Shown: positions 11,188-22,024 of the stretch, in pieces
Position numbering within the stretch: the first letter of the stretch is position 1
Layout: every line of letters starts with the position of its first letter
DNA from: Cycas panzhihuaensis
Taxonomy: Eukaryota; Cycadophyta
Direction: 5' to 3'
DNA: 64,000 bases
Assembly: GCA_023213395.1 (NCBI GenBank)
Contig: CM041465.1
Coordinates: 194,625,741 to 194,689,740 of the forward strand
Notes under the pieces: generated by a model
Told to the model about the DNA's origin: nothing
Seen by the model: only the letters and a program-made list of their open reading frames with translations
The model's database searches: none
Program-made: the position numbers and the translations under genes

Positions 11188-11690
11188 ATCCCCCCCTTAA
11201 TGGTGTAAGGTCATTTTCAGAAAATCTATTCTATGAGGTCTTCATTTGAGCCTCATTATTACAATGAAATTCTAAATGACACTTTTGTGGGAAAACCCTC
11301 ACAGGGAATAAAAACCCACGAATTTTCTAAGATCTAAAGCCCCTTTTATAAATCAAAATGGCTAAGGTGGCTCTTTGATGTAGCCTGATAGCCAAGTAGC
11401 TTAAATGTGTAGCTTAATCTGCTAAGTCTTCATATACTGTTTGGTCATCCCCTATGCCCTTTTGGGTTTTCACAGGTTCTGATTTTTCAAAATAAGTACA
11501 ACCCTTATCCTTCTGTGCCTACATGGGGTTTTCACAAAGAGGATAGAGCAGAGACTTACTCTTATTCTTCCACACCCACAATGGGGTTTTCACGAAGAGA
11601 ATAGAGTATGATGATCCTGTTACTATCTTCTTTGATCAATTGAAGATGGAGGCCCTATGGCCGAGCTGCCTTCAGAACTGTTCAAACTTC
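11188..11690 (-). other. B 3' UTR with polypurine tract and 58-bp repeats
   Basis: Non-coding stretch between RNase H and the 3' LTR. The polypurine tract (minus AAGGGGGGG, 11190-11198) adjoins the LTR and would prime plus-strand synthesis. Three related units of about 58 bp are centred on GTGAAAACCCCAT: one near 11581, one near 11523 and a weaker one near 11464. C has the same arrangement, so this is a family feature. Confidence 0.75.
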
Positions 11691-12400
11691 ACCCTTTGCA
11701 GCGGTTTGGTGAAGATATCAGCCACTTGATTTCTTTGTGGTAAGAATCTAATTGAATTGTGCCATCATGAACAAGTTCCCTAATCTTGTGGACTTTCGTA
11801 CTTATGTGTTTGGTACGATCATGAAATATAGGATTTTTCGCCATGCAGATTGCTGATTGATTATCCACATGAAGACTCGTAGGACTTGTTTGGGTGATAT
11901 TCAGTGTTTCCAATAATTTTCTCAGCTATATCACCTCTTTACTGGTCTCAGAAGCAGTAATGTATTCAGCTTCGATAGTTGAATATGCAACTATCTTCTG
12001 CCATCTCGATCTCCATGATATTGATGTTATTCTAAGAAACATTACATACCCAGACGTAGATCTTCCTGTATCTTTATCTCTTGCAAAGTTTGAGTCTATG
12101 TATGTTAGAAAGATTGAAGTCTGAATTAGGTTTATACAACATACCATATTTACTGGTTGTTTTAAGGTATCTCAACACTTGCGCTGTTGCCTGCCAATGA
12201 TTCTACTTAGGATTTGTCATGTAACGAGCAAGAATACCGACAGAGTGTATAATATCTGGCCTTGTATTGGTAGTGTAGATGAGACTACCTATAAGTTTCC
12301 TGTAGAGTGTTGCGTCTGCCTCCCTAGTGTCACCTTCAGCTGAGAGTTTGGTGTTAGGATCCATAGGTAACATCACTGGGTGAGCATCTTCTAACTGAAA
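11690..12400 (-). pseudogene. B RNase H and end of reverse transcriptase
   Basis: Minus-strand frames give the copia RNase H: IDSNFARDKDTGRSTSGYV near 12090, TIEAEYITASE near 11970, LHVDNQSAICMAKNP near 11870 and FHDRTKHIS near 11820. The frame is broken between 11913 and 11926. It would remove RNA from RNA:DNA hybrids during reverse transcription. The segment to 12400 is the connection to the reverse transcriptase palm and thumb. Confidence 0.85.
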
Positions 12401-13002
12401 CTTGGTTAGAAGATCGTTGATGTATTTTTCTTAGAAGAGGAAAAATTTTCCATTGTTTCGTGTTACTTCAATTCCCAAGTAATATTTCATCAAACCGAAG
12501 TCAAACAATTTGAACGTTTTGCCAAGGTCCTTTTTCAGCTGGCTTATTGCCTGTTCACTATTACTTGTTACTAGCATGTCATGCACAAAGATTATGAGAT
12601 AAGTGACTTTATCCTTATGGCGCTTGATGAATAACGTTGCATCAATATTTTGATAGTCATAAACCTCGTATCCAAGTTACTTCATCCTTTCAGACAACTT
12701 GGCAAACCAAGTGTGAGGGGCTTGTTTAAGGCCATACAAGGACTTTTTGAGCCTACAAACCTTATGCTCTTGACGTTTGATCTCATATCCTTCTAGCTGA
12801 GCCATGTAAATTTCTTCTTCAAGATCTCCATTGAGAAACACGGTCTTAATATCGAGTTGGTGGATTTTCTAACCCTGTTGAGCAGCTAAGCCCATAAGAA
12901 TTCTAATTGTAGGCTACTTGGTTGTAGGTGCAAAGACTTTAGTGTAGTCGATGCCTTGCCTTTGTGTAAATCCTTTAGCTACCAACCTCGCCTTGTGTTT
13001 TT
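12400..13002 (-). pseudogene. B reverse transcriptase, distal part, catalytic Asp changed
   Basis: The minus strand from 13002 continues the frame broken by A2 (about 12940-13000: [18 protein letters not shown]). It goes on through [22 protein letters not shown] near 12710-12765 to IIFVHDML near 12575-12590. The usual FVDD box reads FVHD, with codon CAT at 12581-12583, so one of the two metal-binding Asp residues is missing. C keeps FVDD at the same place. The enzyme encoded here would be inactive even without the A2 insertion. Confidence 0.85.
12998..13002. repeat. Target-site duplication of A2, left copy (TTTTT)
   Basis: Five T immediately left of the A2 LTR. Five T also follow the right LTR at 22020-22024. 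Low complexity, but the frame of B is restored when A2 and one copy are removed. Confidence 0.8.
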
Positions 13003-13332
13003 TGTTGGGAATAATCCCAATGTTCATGCACTAGAGCGCTTAGGGCCCCTCAAATCCACCTTTGAGGGCCCCTAGGGCACCTTGAACCGTTCAGCAGCCG
13101 CCCGGACCGACCACTCACGTGAGGTACGTATTACCGTTATTTATTTTTATATTTTTTCAAACTAACCTTAATTATTGGCAAATTTAGGGTGATGGCGCGA
13201 CGCCTCCCTAATTCTCTATATAAGGGTTGGGAATACCTCCACGGTGTTTATTAACACCGCCACTCTATTGAAATTGCCGTTGTACTCAAGATGAGAACGT
13301 CGTGATGTCTGCTCTGCTCCTCCACTCCATCA
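13003..13332 (+). repeat. 5' LTR of A2, 330 bp
   Basis: Begins TGTTGGGAATAATCCCAATG and ends CTCCATCA. It contains a hairpin (CCCTCAAA at 13047-13054, TTTGAGGG at 13061-13068) and a TATA box (TATATAA, 13217-13223). Aligns with the 3' LTR with scattered substitutions and small indels. Confidence 0.95.
13217..13223 (+). promoter_or_regulatory. TATA box of the A2 LTR promoter
   Basis: CTCTATATAAGGGTTGGGAA is conserved in position in the LTRs of the A family (21899 in the other A2 LTR, 34884 in A3, and CTCTATTTAAGG in A1). It is the likely core promoter, with RNA start a few tens of bases downstream. Confidence 0.7.
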
Positions 13333-13334
13333 TT

Positions 13335-13346
13335 TGGTATCGAGCC
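13335..13346 (+). other. Primer-binding site of A2
   Basis: TGGTATCGAGCC two bases after the LTR. This is a tRNA-Met-type site with a one-base deletion or shift relative to TGGTATCAGAGCC. Confidence 0.85.
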
Positions 13347-14733
13347 ACGGTGACACCATTGCCTATTTTACGGTTTTAGTTGCTCAAACGTCCGACGAAA
13401 CATATCTATATGATCGCTGTTGAGATTCTAGCGAGCTCACCTATCTCATTGGAGAAGATGATCCGGATTCCATCCACTGTGGAGGAAGATCTCCGCCTAA
13501 GTTTGCTCTCCACATGTAAACCAGTTCTTCGTTTCATTTTTATTTTTATAAATATTTTTGATATATGCCTCTTATTTGCTCCTTTTGATCTCCGATATAT
13601 ATGCACTTGAATATATATGCACTTGATAGATTTATAGTTTGTGTACTGGATTAATTTTTACAATTTGTACATCTATTTACAAACATATATATAGCCGTTT
13701 GTTCTGTCCATCAAATTTGAGCTAGCTCCCCTGTTCCTCTTGCATCTCTGTGCTCCTGCGTTGTCTCCTTGGCATATTAGCCTCCGTGTTATCGCTTGTG
13801 ACTCTGCCCTCTCTGGCCTCCCGTTTAGGCTGCCTGACCTCCCGTTTAGGCTGCCTGGCGCTGTGGTCACCTACCTAGCGCCTTTGAGGCGGCTTTTCCG
13901 TTCTGCGTTGCCCTTTCGGTGCAGCTAAGCCTCGGGTTTGTTGGCCAGATGACCTTTCATTTCCATTACCATTCATTGGGCGTTTTGCCGCCTCGATTCT
14001 GCCATTCCGCTAGCCGTCTTTCCGTCTCTGTGCTCTACCGTCTTTGACTGTGCTCTGCGTTCTAGCGTCTCTGACGCTCTTTGCGTTTTATATCTGTCTC
14101 TGTGCCTTCACCGCCAGATCGCGCTCTGCGTTCTAGAGTCTTTGACTGTGCGTTTTTATATCCGTCCTCTTTACGTTTTATATCCGGCTGCTAGGCCCGC
14201 CGCGTTATTGCATACGCCTTTGTGCGTTTTCACGCTGATTATATCATACGCCTTTGTGCGTTTTCATTGTCGCTGATCATATTATATCTCTGTTCTTTGT
14301 TCTTTTCCGTATAGGTGTCGTGATTGCGTTGTACGTTGTTGCATTTAATCGCCCATTATTGCTTCACCGTTTGCGTTTGCGTTGCCATTTATTTGTATAA
14401 TCGCTGTTTCCATTCGTTAAGGCGCTTCGCGATATTCAATCGTCTCATTAGTCTCCTACTGCTCAAATTCGCGTGCTTCATTAAATCGCCATTCCGCGTG
14501 ATTTTAATACACTGATCATTATTGCCATATCGCTATAAATTGCCTTTCAATTATTGTGTTGATTATTGTGTCAATCTAACTTAATCGTCTTTGTGCTTTA
14601 TTGGGTTGCTGCCCCTTTAATCGCCATTTGATTGCCTCGCCTGAGTCGCCACCGCAGATCATTGATCTCCGCTTTAACACTCAGTCCGTGTGATTTCAAA
14701 TCCCAGTTCTTTTGCCTCTGTTCCGTATCTTAT

Positions 14734-14826
14734 CGTCTTATTAAATCGCCCACCGTATGCTATATTCGGGTCTGCGTTGCTGTGCTCTAAATCGTCTCAT
14801 TAAATCGCCCACCGTATGCTATATTC
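14734..14826 (+). repeat. 34-bp direct duplication in the A2 leader
   Basis: Copies at 14734-14767 and 14793-14826 (period 59) differ at one base. They include ATTAAATCGCCCACCGTATG. Around them ATTAAATCGCC or close variants recur near 14345, 14479, 14613, 14832, 14888 and 15019. A second pair, CATACGCCTTTGTGCGTTTT, lies near 14211 and 14246. Confidence 0.85.
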
Positions 14827-15289
14827 AGTGCATTAATCGCCAATATATGTTTATTTGCATTTCTGTTTATTGTTTGAAACGTCACTCATTAAATCGCCGT
14901 GATCATTCGCCTTTTCATATTCATTCAATCATTGAAATTGTTTATTGAACCGTATGTACATATATTGCTTCCGTTTATTGAACCGTCACTTTATCATCAT
15001 TGATTATATTCGTTCATTAAATCGCTTTTGTGCGAGGCATTTTTTGTGTGCTTCATTAATATTTATGGGCGGTTGATTATATTGCTTTGTGCATTGATTA
15101 TATTCATCTTGTAAATCGTCTTTGTGCGTTCATTTATTGCATTCATTGTGTTTACTTTCACTCATTACGCCTTTGTGCATTTTATTTTCCGTATTTCGTT
15201 TTGCGTTTATATATTTAACATTCGGTTTTATTTAATTTATGTTTTAAAATTCAAAATTCGGTTTAAAGGGTTTTACGTTCGCTTTTTAC

Positions 15290-15375
15290 TCGACGAAGCG
15301 AGTTCACCCTCCCAAAGCATCGGAGGTTTACATTATCCGCTAGTCTTGGGTTCAATTCCAGCTCAGTCCTTCTTC
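15290..15375 (+). other. Segment with a polymerase III B-box match in the A2 leader
   Basis: GGTTCAATTCC at 15349-15359 fits the B-box consensus GGTTCRANNCC exactly, preceded by a region that could fold as a tRNA arm. No convincing A-box is seen upstream. Possible tRNA relic or SINE head; chance is not excluded. Confidence 0.25.
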
Positions 15376-17465
15376 AGGCCCACTTTTTAATAAGTGTTTT
15401 TTCAATTTTAAACCTTATTTTTTGAAAATTTTATTTTTCCATAGGGTTATTGGCGCTTTTGAGGCAATAACTTCTATTTGGCTCATCGGTTTCAGACGAA
15501 ACCTGCGCCAATAGATCAGAAATTTTTCGTAGATCGATTTTGACTGGTCATAAGACCAATTTGGTGCCCATTTGACCTTGTTTCGACCTTTTTAACATTG
15601 GACTTTCGAAATTTCAGCATTTTTGCATTTTAATAAAATCGGTTTGAACCGGGTCATTTATTTATTTCTGGTAAACTTTTTTGTGTCTGAATTTTTTCTA
15701 TAGTGATCTACATCATATAGACTTTAATACCCATTTTTTATTTCAATTCTTTGAGTTCATTTTCACTAATATTTTAATCGCTAAAATAAGAAATTTAATT
15801 GTTTTTGCCTGTTTCTTGAATATTCTCCATAAAGACACTTGTTACATTTTTCACTATAACTTTTACAATTTTTATCAGATTTCATTTCCGTGAGCTTCGT
15901 TGGGAAGCTGACTCATTTCTCTTCATTGTGATATATTTTTCCATATATTTTGATACATTTTTCTTATATTTCAAATTAGCTAAATTTGAGGTATTTTATT
16001 AGCCTTAATCTACTTTTTTTTACACCTGTTTAATATATTCTTTCAAAATTTTCACTTGGCAGAATATTAATTACTTCATCAATAATATTTGATCATTTGT
16101 TCAACTTTTCTAATGATTAATTAGTATTTTTATGCAATTTTTGCCTACCCTGCTCCTGTTAAGCTCCATAAGGAGGTCCATTCCTTTGACTCATTCAAAA
16201 CGTGATTTATTGGTATCCATTTTCAAAACTGTCTATTTTATTGGATTCACATCTCAACAATCTACATATTGATAAAATTTTAAGCTATTCTGACCTCATT
16301 CAATATAGTTTTCAATCTGTTAAAGTTGAGTATATATATACATCCTAACAAGCTTGTCTTCTTTCAAAAATTGTAAAGAAAATTCTAGTTCATATTTCCT
16401 TGTTTACTCAAGTTTCTGCTTGCACTTTACATTATTTTGAACAAGCATTTGTTTATAAGGCAATATATAAAAGTTGTTCTTATATAAAAAGTTTTTTTTA
16501 CATTGAAGATTTATTATTCATTTGAGGAATTAGCACCTTTTGAAAACTATTTATTCTCAAAAATTTATTTCAAATCTTGCATAAGTAAAAGTTTTAAGCA
16601 TCATTACTTTCTTATTGATCGTTTTACTTTAAAAGTGTATCAAAGTTGTTGAAAAATATCATCTTTCTTGTACTTATAAAAGGAAAATTGCATTTCTTTT
16701 CAAAGGCATATTACATTTGTTTAAAGGGCATTATATATTTTTTTGAAAAAAAATAAAAAGAGTTTTTTGTAAAAGTTTTCATTTCATCTTTCTTAGAGCA
16801 TCTTTTTTCTGTTATCAAAAGAATTTTTCTTTTTCTAAGCAAGACCACATTGCTAAATAGATTAGTTTTCACATTAAATAATATAATCCCGAATTGAACC
16901 ACACTTTTTCCAAATTTTGCAAGGGGAACAGTTAGGACCCCAAGTTACCACCAAGATATGCTAATCGCCTACTCATATTGGATGAGGACAACCATTAGCT
17001 ATCGTGTGTATACTGGCGAGGTGCGTAACCTTTTCATTTTATGGTGTTTGGAGACCAAGGCTAGACACGAGAGGGTGAGTGCCTTTGGTTCGAGAACCTT
17101 CACCGCTAGATCTCGTTAGGCATAAATCCGCAGGTGTGGACCAACAATTGTGGGGGTGTCAAAGCCTTCTTAGCAGCCTCACGTCTTGAGGTATATAGAG
17201 CCTGGCCCGCACTCAGATAAAGGGTCCTGTTTTGCCATCTGTGGGCAGGCGCCATTGACAGAATAGCAACCGAAGGTTACCCCAGGAGAAACATAAACTT
17301 AGAGCCTAGTAGACTTTCTAGGTCCTAGTTCATTTGTTTAAACTTTGGAAAACCTTGGGATATATATTTGGAAATAATTTCTTTCATTTTAAGTTCTTTC
17401 AAATTTTCTACATTCAAATATTTTTGCTATTGCATTTATCACATTTTATATAACTTTAATTTAAA

Positions 17466-18540
17466 ATGACGTCTAGTTTTGGGAATATGATTATTCCTAA
17501 ATTTGATGGAAATAATTTTCTTAACTGGAGTAGGAGGATGAGGCCCATCCTCATAGCAAATGAAATGTGGGATATAGTGAGAAATGGTTACAATGACTTA
17601 GGATCAAATCCAACTGATACTGAAAAAGCTACATACAAAGAAAATATCAAAAAAGATAATGAAGCCTTAGCCCTTATTTTTTGCGCATTGGAAGATCATG
17701 TTTTCCCACGAGTTAGTGAATCCATTAAGTCCAAAGAGGCTTGGGATACTTTACAGCTTATATACGAAGGGGCTACATCCTCTAAACTACAAAACTTAAG
17801 AAGTAAGTTCGAAAATTTACGTATGATGCCTCATGAATCAATAACTGAATTTATGACCAAGATTCAAGATATAGTTAACCAAATGAGGTCCCTTGGGGAC
17901 ACCTTAACCGAACAAAGAGTAGTTGAACGGATCCTTCGATGTGTAGGAGCCGTTAGACGCTTTGAGATGGTAGCTACTAGTATTAGTGTATCTAAAGACC
18001 TAAGTACCCTCAAAATAGAACAACTTCGCTATGCTCATGTCCATAGAAGAGCAACAAGCTGCCAATGAAACTTTAGAACATGCCTTTGCTACAAAGGCCA
18101 ACATTCAACCTAACCCTCAAGATAGCACCTCAAAACAAAATGAATCTCCTCTAAGGCGAAAAGATGAAAACCCTAGAAATGAACCTAGACAAAATCCTCC
18201 ACGATATCAAGCTCCTCATAATAGACAAGGACGACCCCCACAACATGAAAATTCTCCAAGACATTCGAACACTCAAAGAAACCCTAACCAACGAAGACAA
18301 GTTGAAAATCATTCTTGTTGTCCACATTGTCATGGGAACCCACAACCTTCTAGAACACCTCAAAACTATCGTGATTAACCAAGAAATAATCATACTCAAT
18401 TCTATGAGGAAAGGGGGAGACCTTTCAACCTTGATCGCTCTCCACCAAGGAATCAAAATCTTAGTTATGGAAAAAGAGATCAACTATATTGCACTTATTG
18501 TCGTAGAAATGGTCACACTAAAGATAAGTGTTTTTCAAAA
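17466..18540 (+). pseudogene. A2 gag (near-complete, frameshifted)
   Basis: The ATG at 17466 opens 200 codons of UBN2-type copia gag: MTSSFGNMIIPKFDGNNFLNW, then FCALEDHVFPRVSESIKSKEAW and LQLIYEGATSSKLQNLRSKF. A one-base-class frameshift near 18030 moves the frame to one running 18031-18378 (EEQQAANETLEHAFATKA), rich in Pro, Gln, Asn and Arg as usual before the nucleocapsid. After a further break the zinc knuckle CTYCRRNGHTKDKC is complete (CX2CX4HX4C) at 18490-18531. Gag packages the RNA into cytoplasmic particles. Start chosen by homology with the A3 ATG at 30417. Confidence 0.9.
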
Positions 18541-19860
18541 CATGGACCACCCCCTAGAGGACATGTGTCAAATACATCAGAATCTAAAATCAACAATAGG
18601 TTATTTCTATCTAGTTTTTCAAACCAGGAAGAAGAGGATGATAGTTGGTACATTGATTCCTGTTGTTCCACCCACATGACCCATAAAGAACAATTATTTC
18701 AAACTTTGGATACAAATAAGAAAGGGTCTATTATGTTTGGAGACAACACTTCTCACCAATCGATTGGAAAAGGTAACATTGCCTTATTGACTGATAGTGG
18801 TGAATATAAATATTTAAATGATGTTCTATATGTCCATGATTTAAGGAAAACTTACTATCGAGGGATGATGATGGGACAAGACTATAAAATAATTTTTGAC
18901 AACGGCGAATGTGTCATCAAAGACAAACGACAAAATGAAGCTATTGTTGCTAGGGGTATCATGACTAAAGATCGTCTATTTAAACTTACTATCACCCCTC
19001 GATACATATGCCCTTAGAACCACAACTACTATGGATAGTGACCTATGGCATCGACGTTTGGCCACCTTAATTATACCGCTTTTGCCCTTATGAAAAGATT
19101 AGATATGGTTAATGGCTTGCCCCTATTGATGTTAATAAAGAGTTGTGTGAGGATGCCTTCTTGGAAAACATCATAGAGAAAGTTTTCCAGGACTTTAGCC
19201 ATCGGCATCCGCTCCTCTTCAACTCAGATATACAGATATTTGTGGCCCAATGGCCACTCCCTCCTCGCGGTGCCAAATATTTCCTTACATTTATTGATGA
19301 CTTTACAAGAAAGACTTGGGTGTTCTTTCTCAAATATAAATCTGATGCTTTCAACCACTTTGTTGACTTCAAAACCTTCGTTGAGCGACAAAGTGGATAT
19401 CATATCCTCTCCTTAAGATCAGATAATGGGGGAGAATTTACCTCTAATATCTTTAAGGATTACTGTATCCAACATGGGATTAGGCGACAACATACCAACC
19501 CCTACACCCCACAACAAAATGGTGTAGCTGAAAGAAAGAACAGAACTATCGTAGAAATGGCACGTTGTATGCTTAAAGATAAAAACTTAGGCTATGAATT
19601 TTGGGTCAAGGTCCATCTGCAGCCTACTTACTTAATCGATGTTCCACAAAAGCCGTTAGGGGAAGACACGGAAGAAGCATGGACAAAGTTATAAACCTAG
19701 TATCCGTCACCTTAAGGTATTTGGTCGCTTTAGCCTATGCCCACATCCACGACCAAAGAAGAACCAAATTAGATGATCATAGTGTAAAATGTATCTTTAT
19801 TGGATATAGTGAATCATCAAAATCTTACAAAGTTTATGATCCCAAATCCTGAAAAGTTAT
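18541..19860 (+). pseudogene. A2 protease and integrase (frameshifted)
   Basis: A frame at 18565-19017 carries the protease motif WYIDSCCSTHMTHK near 18646 (DSC where DSG/DTG is usual). A small deletion near 19006 shifts the frame. The pre-integrase zinc region near 19040-19190 is damaged. Integrase follows at 19143-19694 with FIDDFTRKTWVFF near 19294, SDNGGEFTSNIF near 19422 and NGVAERKNRTIVEMAR near 19519. This gives two catalytic Asp and the Glu of DDE in the expected spacing. A last part, RRTKLDDHSVKCIFIGYS, runs to about 19820 in another frame. Function would be cDNA insertion. Confidence 0.9.
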
Positions 19861-19959
19861 ACTAAGTAGGGATGTCAAATTTCAAGAAGACACCTACTAT
19901 CAAAATAATCACGAAGAACAGAAGGACATTACCATTAAGTTTAATGCATCAAATACATC

Positions 19960-21680
19960 CAAATATGTGCCACCTATGTGGAGAAACTCTCCGGAAACTA
20001 CTAGGGAAACCACATCACTTCAACCACCATCACAACCCCTACCCAAATGGGTTCAACGTAACCATGACTTAGGAAATATATTAGATACCAATCGAAGATC
20101 TACACGTTCACACAAAGTTAACTTTGCTCTAATGAGTAAGTTACTTGAAAGTCATGAGCCTCAAACGTTTGGTGAGGCTAATCAACATGAGTGCTGGCAA
20201 AAAGCCATGCAAGAGGAATATAAATCTATCGTTAAAAATGACACTTGGGAACTTGTAGACTTACCACTAAGGAAGAAAGCCATTGGAACCAAATGGGTTT
20301 ATAAGACTAAGTTCCACTCTGATGGATCAATTGATAAATATAAAGCTCGTTTAGTTGCCAAAGGATATGCCCAAAGAGAAGGCATAGACTATCTTTGAAA
20401 CATTTGCCCTAGTTGCTAGAATGGAATCAGTTCGCATGATAATAAGTTTAGCCGCCCAAATGGGTTGGCCTGTTGATCAAATGGACGTAAAAAGTGCTTT
20501 CTTAAATGGTTATATCCAAGAAGATATCTATGTCTCTCAACCCCTCGGTTTTGAAGTCAGGGGGGAAGAAAACAAAGTGTATAAGTTAAAGAAAGCGTTA
20601 TATGGTCTAAAACAAGCACCTAGGGCTTGGTATTCCCGTATAGACACATATCTTAAAGATCAAGGGTTTGAAAGATCTCAAGCAGATCCAAACCTATACA
20701 TCAAAATTAAAGGAAATTCGATATTGATCGTAGGACTTTACGTAGACGACTTAATTTATACTGGAAATGACTCCCAACTTTTAAGTCAATTTAAAGAAGC
20801 TATGTGTAAGGAATTCGAAATGACAGACCTAGGTCTTATGCACTACTTCCTAGTATTGGAAGTGTGGCAAGATAAACAAGGAATATTTATATCTCAACGT
20901 AAATATATATTAGACCTTCTATAAAGATTTAATATGACAAATCAAACCATTATCAATACTAGCGTAAATTGGAATTAAACTCTCTAAGACGGATGACTCA
21001 ACTTCGCTTGATCCCACTCACTATAGACAACCGATTGGTAGCCTACTTTATTTAACCTCTACTCGACCGATATAACATATTCGTAAGTGTTGTATCTAGA
21101 TTTATGCGATCCAAAGACATCCCATTGGCAAGCTGCTAAAAGAATCCTCAGATACCTTAAAGGGACTTCAGACTTTGGGCTATACTACAAACCTACATTC
21201 GAGTTTCAGCTTAATGGTTATCTGATTGATTAATGGTGATATTGATGATAGAAAATCTACTTCTGGTTATGCATTTAGTATGGGATCAGCAGCAGTAGCT
21301 TGGAGTTCAAAGAAACAAAATCTCGCTTTCCTTATCCACACCAAGGTAATATAAAGCCGCAGTGTTAGGTGCCTGTGAATCAATCTGGCTAAGAAGACTC
21401 CTACAGGATTTTCAAATTAAACAACAAGGTCCCACTAGAATTTGGTGTGACAATCAGAGCGCTATTCAAATGACCAAAAATCCAGTATTCCACGGCAGAA
21501 CAAAGCACATTGAAACTCAATACCACTTTATTCGAGAACTTGTACAAGGTAAGAGATAGAGTTGACTTATTGTAGCACTGAAGATCAAACAGCGGATATT
21601 TTTACAAAGGCCTTGGGAAAAATCAAGTTTGAAAAGTTCAGAGATGATTTAGGAGTCATACACATTGGGCTTATGGGGGA
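19960..21680 (+). pseudogene. A2 reverse transcriptase and RNase H (frameshifted)
   Basis: A frame at 19967-20398 gives RSTRSHKVNFALMSKLLESH and then NDTWELVDLPLRKKAIGTKW. A frame slip near 20390 leads to 20421-20924, which holds [40 protein letters not shown] and LYVDDLIYTGND near 20738. The YVDD catalytic box is intact. RNase H follows at about 21230-21620 (WCDNQSAIQMTKNPVFHGRT near 21441, then TADIFTKALGKIKFEK). At least four small indels separate the pieces. This is the best-kept pol of the A family here. Confidence 0.9.
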
Positions 21681-21683
21681 GAA

Positions 21684-22019
21684 TGTTGGGAATAATCCCA
21701 ATGTTCATGCACTAGAGCGCTTAGGGCCCCTCAAAGCCACCTTTGAGGGCCCCTAGGGTACCTTGAGCCGTTCAAAAGCCGCCTGGACCGACCACTCACG
21801 TGAGGTACGTATCACCGCTATTTATTTTTTATATTTTTTCAAACTAACCTTAATTGTTATGCAGCTAGGGTGATGGCGCCCGATGCCTCCCCGAATTCTC
21901 TATATAAGGGTTGGGAATACCTCCCTGGTGTTTATTAACACCGCCACTCTATTGGAAATTGCCGTTGTACTCAAGATGAGAACGTCGTGATGTCCTTCTC
22001 TGCTCCTCCGGCTCCATCA
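21684..22019 (+). repeat. 3' LTR of A2, 336 bp
   Basis: Begins TGTTGGGAATAATCCC after the purine tract ATGGGGGAGAA (21673-21683) and ends GGCTCCATCA. The left LTR matches throughout. Contains the same hairpin and the TATATAA box (21901-21907). Confidence 0.95.
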
Positions 22020-22024
22020 TTTTT
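22020..22024. repeat. Target-site duplication of A2, right copy (TTTTT)
   Basis: Pairs with 12998-13002. Confidence 0.8.

Larger units (their letters stand above)
13347..17465 (+). other. A2 untranslated leader, 4.1 kb, with a divergent middle
   Basis: No frame with coding signal on either strand. The start (to about 13530) resembles the A4 leader start (GAGATTCTAGCGAGCTCACC). The part from about 15420 to 17465 aligns with the A3 leader (28200-30416) and, as far as visible, with A4 (63600 onwards). The middle, about 13700-15300, is richer in CG and in the phrases TTAAATCGCC and CCTTTGTGCG, and I found no match to it in A4. Gag begins at the ATG at 17466. Confidence 0.8.
13003..22019 (+). mobile_element. 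A2: complete Ty1/copia element with a 4.1-kb leader
   Basis: LTR (13003-13332), primer-binding site, long leader, gag, protease, integrase, reverse transcriptase, RNase H, purine tract and LTR (21684-22019) follow in order, about 9.0 kb in all. The element splits the reverse transcriptase of B. Coding sequence is broken mostly by small frameshifts rather than by stop codons. It keeps YVDD, SDNGGEF and the zinc knuckle, so it is the youngest copy of the A family here. The leader is unusually long for a copia element. Confidence 0.95.

Noticed and set aside
13380-13928. Short open frames on both strands in the A2 leader
   Set aside because: Under 80 codons, overlapping on opposite strands, no family resemblance, and the region lies between a primer-binding site and gag.
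14200-15180. Repeated ATTAAATCGCC considered as a CRISPR-like array
   Set aside because: Spacing is irregular, copies are degenerate, and the setting is a eukaryotic retrotransposon leader.
18151-18483. Minus-strand frame of 110 codons opposite A2 gag, and similar frames opposite B and F pol
   Set aside because: Shadows of the gag-pol frame; the sense strand gives recognisable gag and zinc knuckle.
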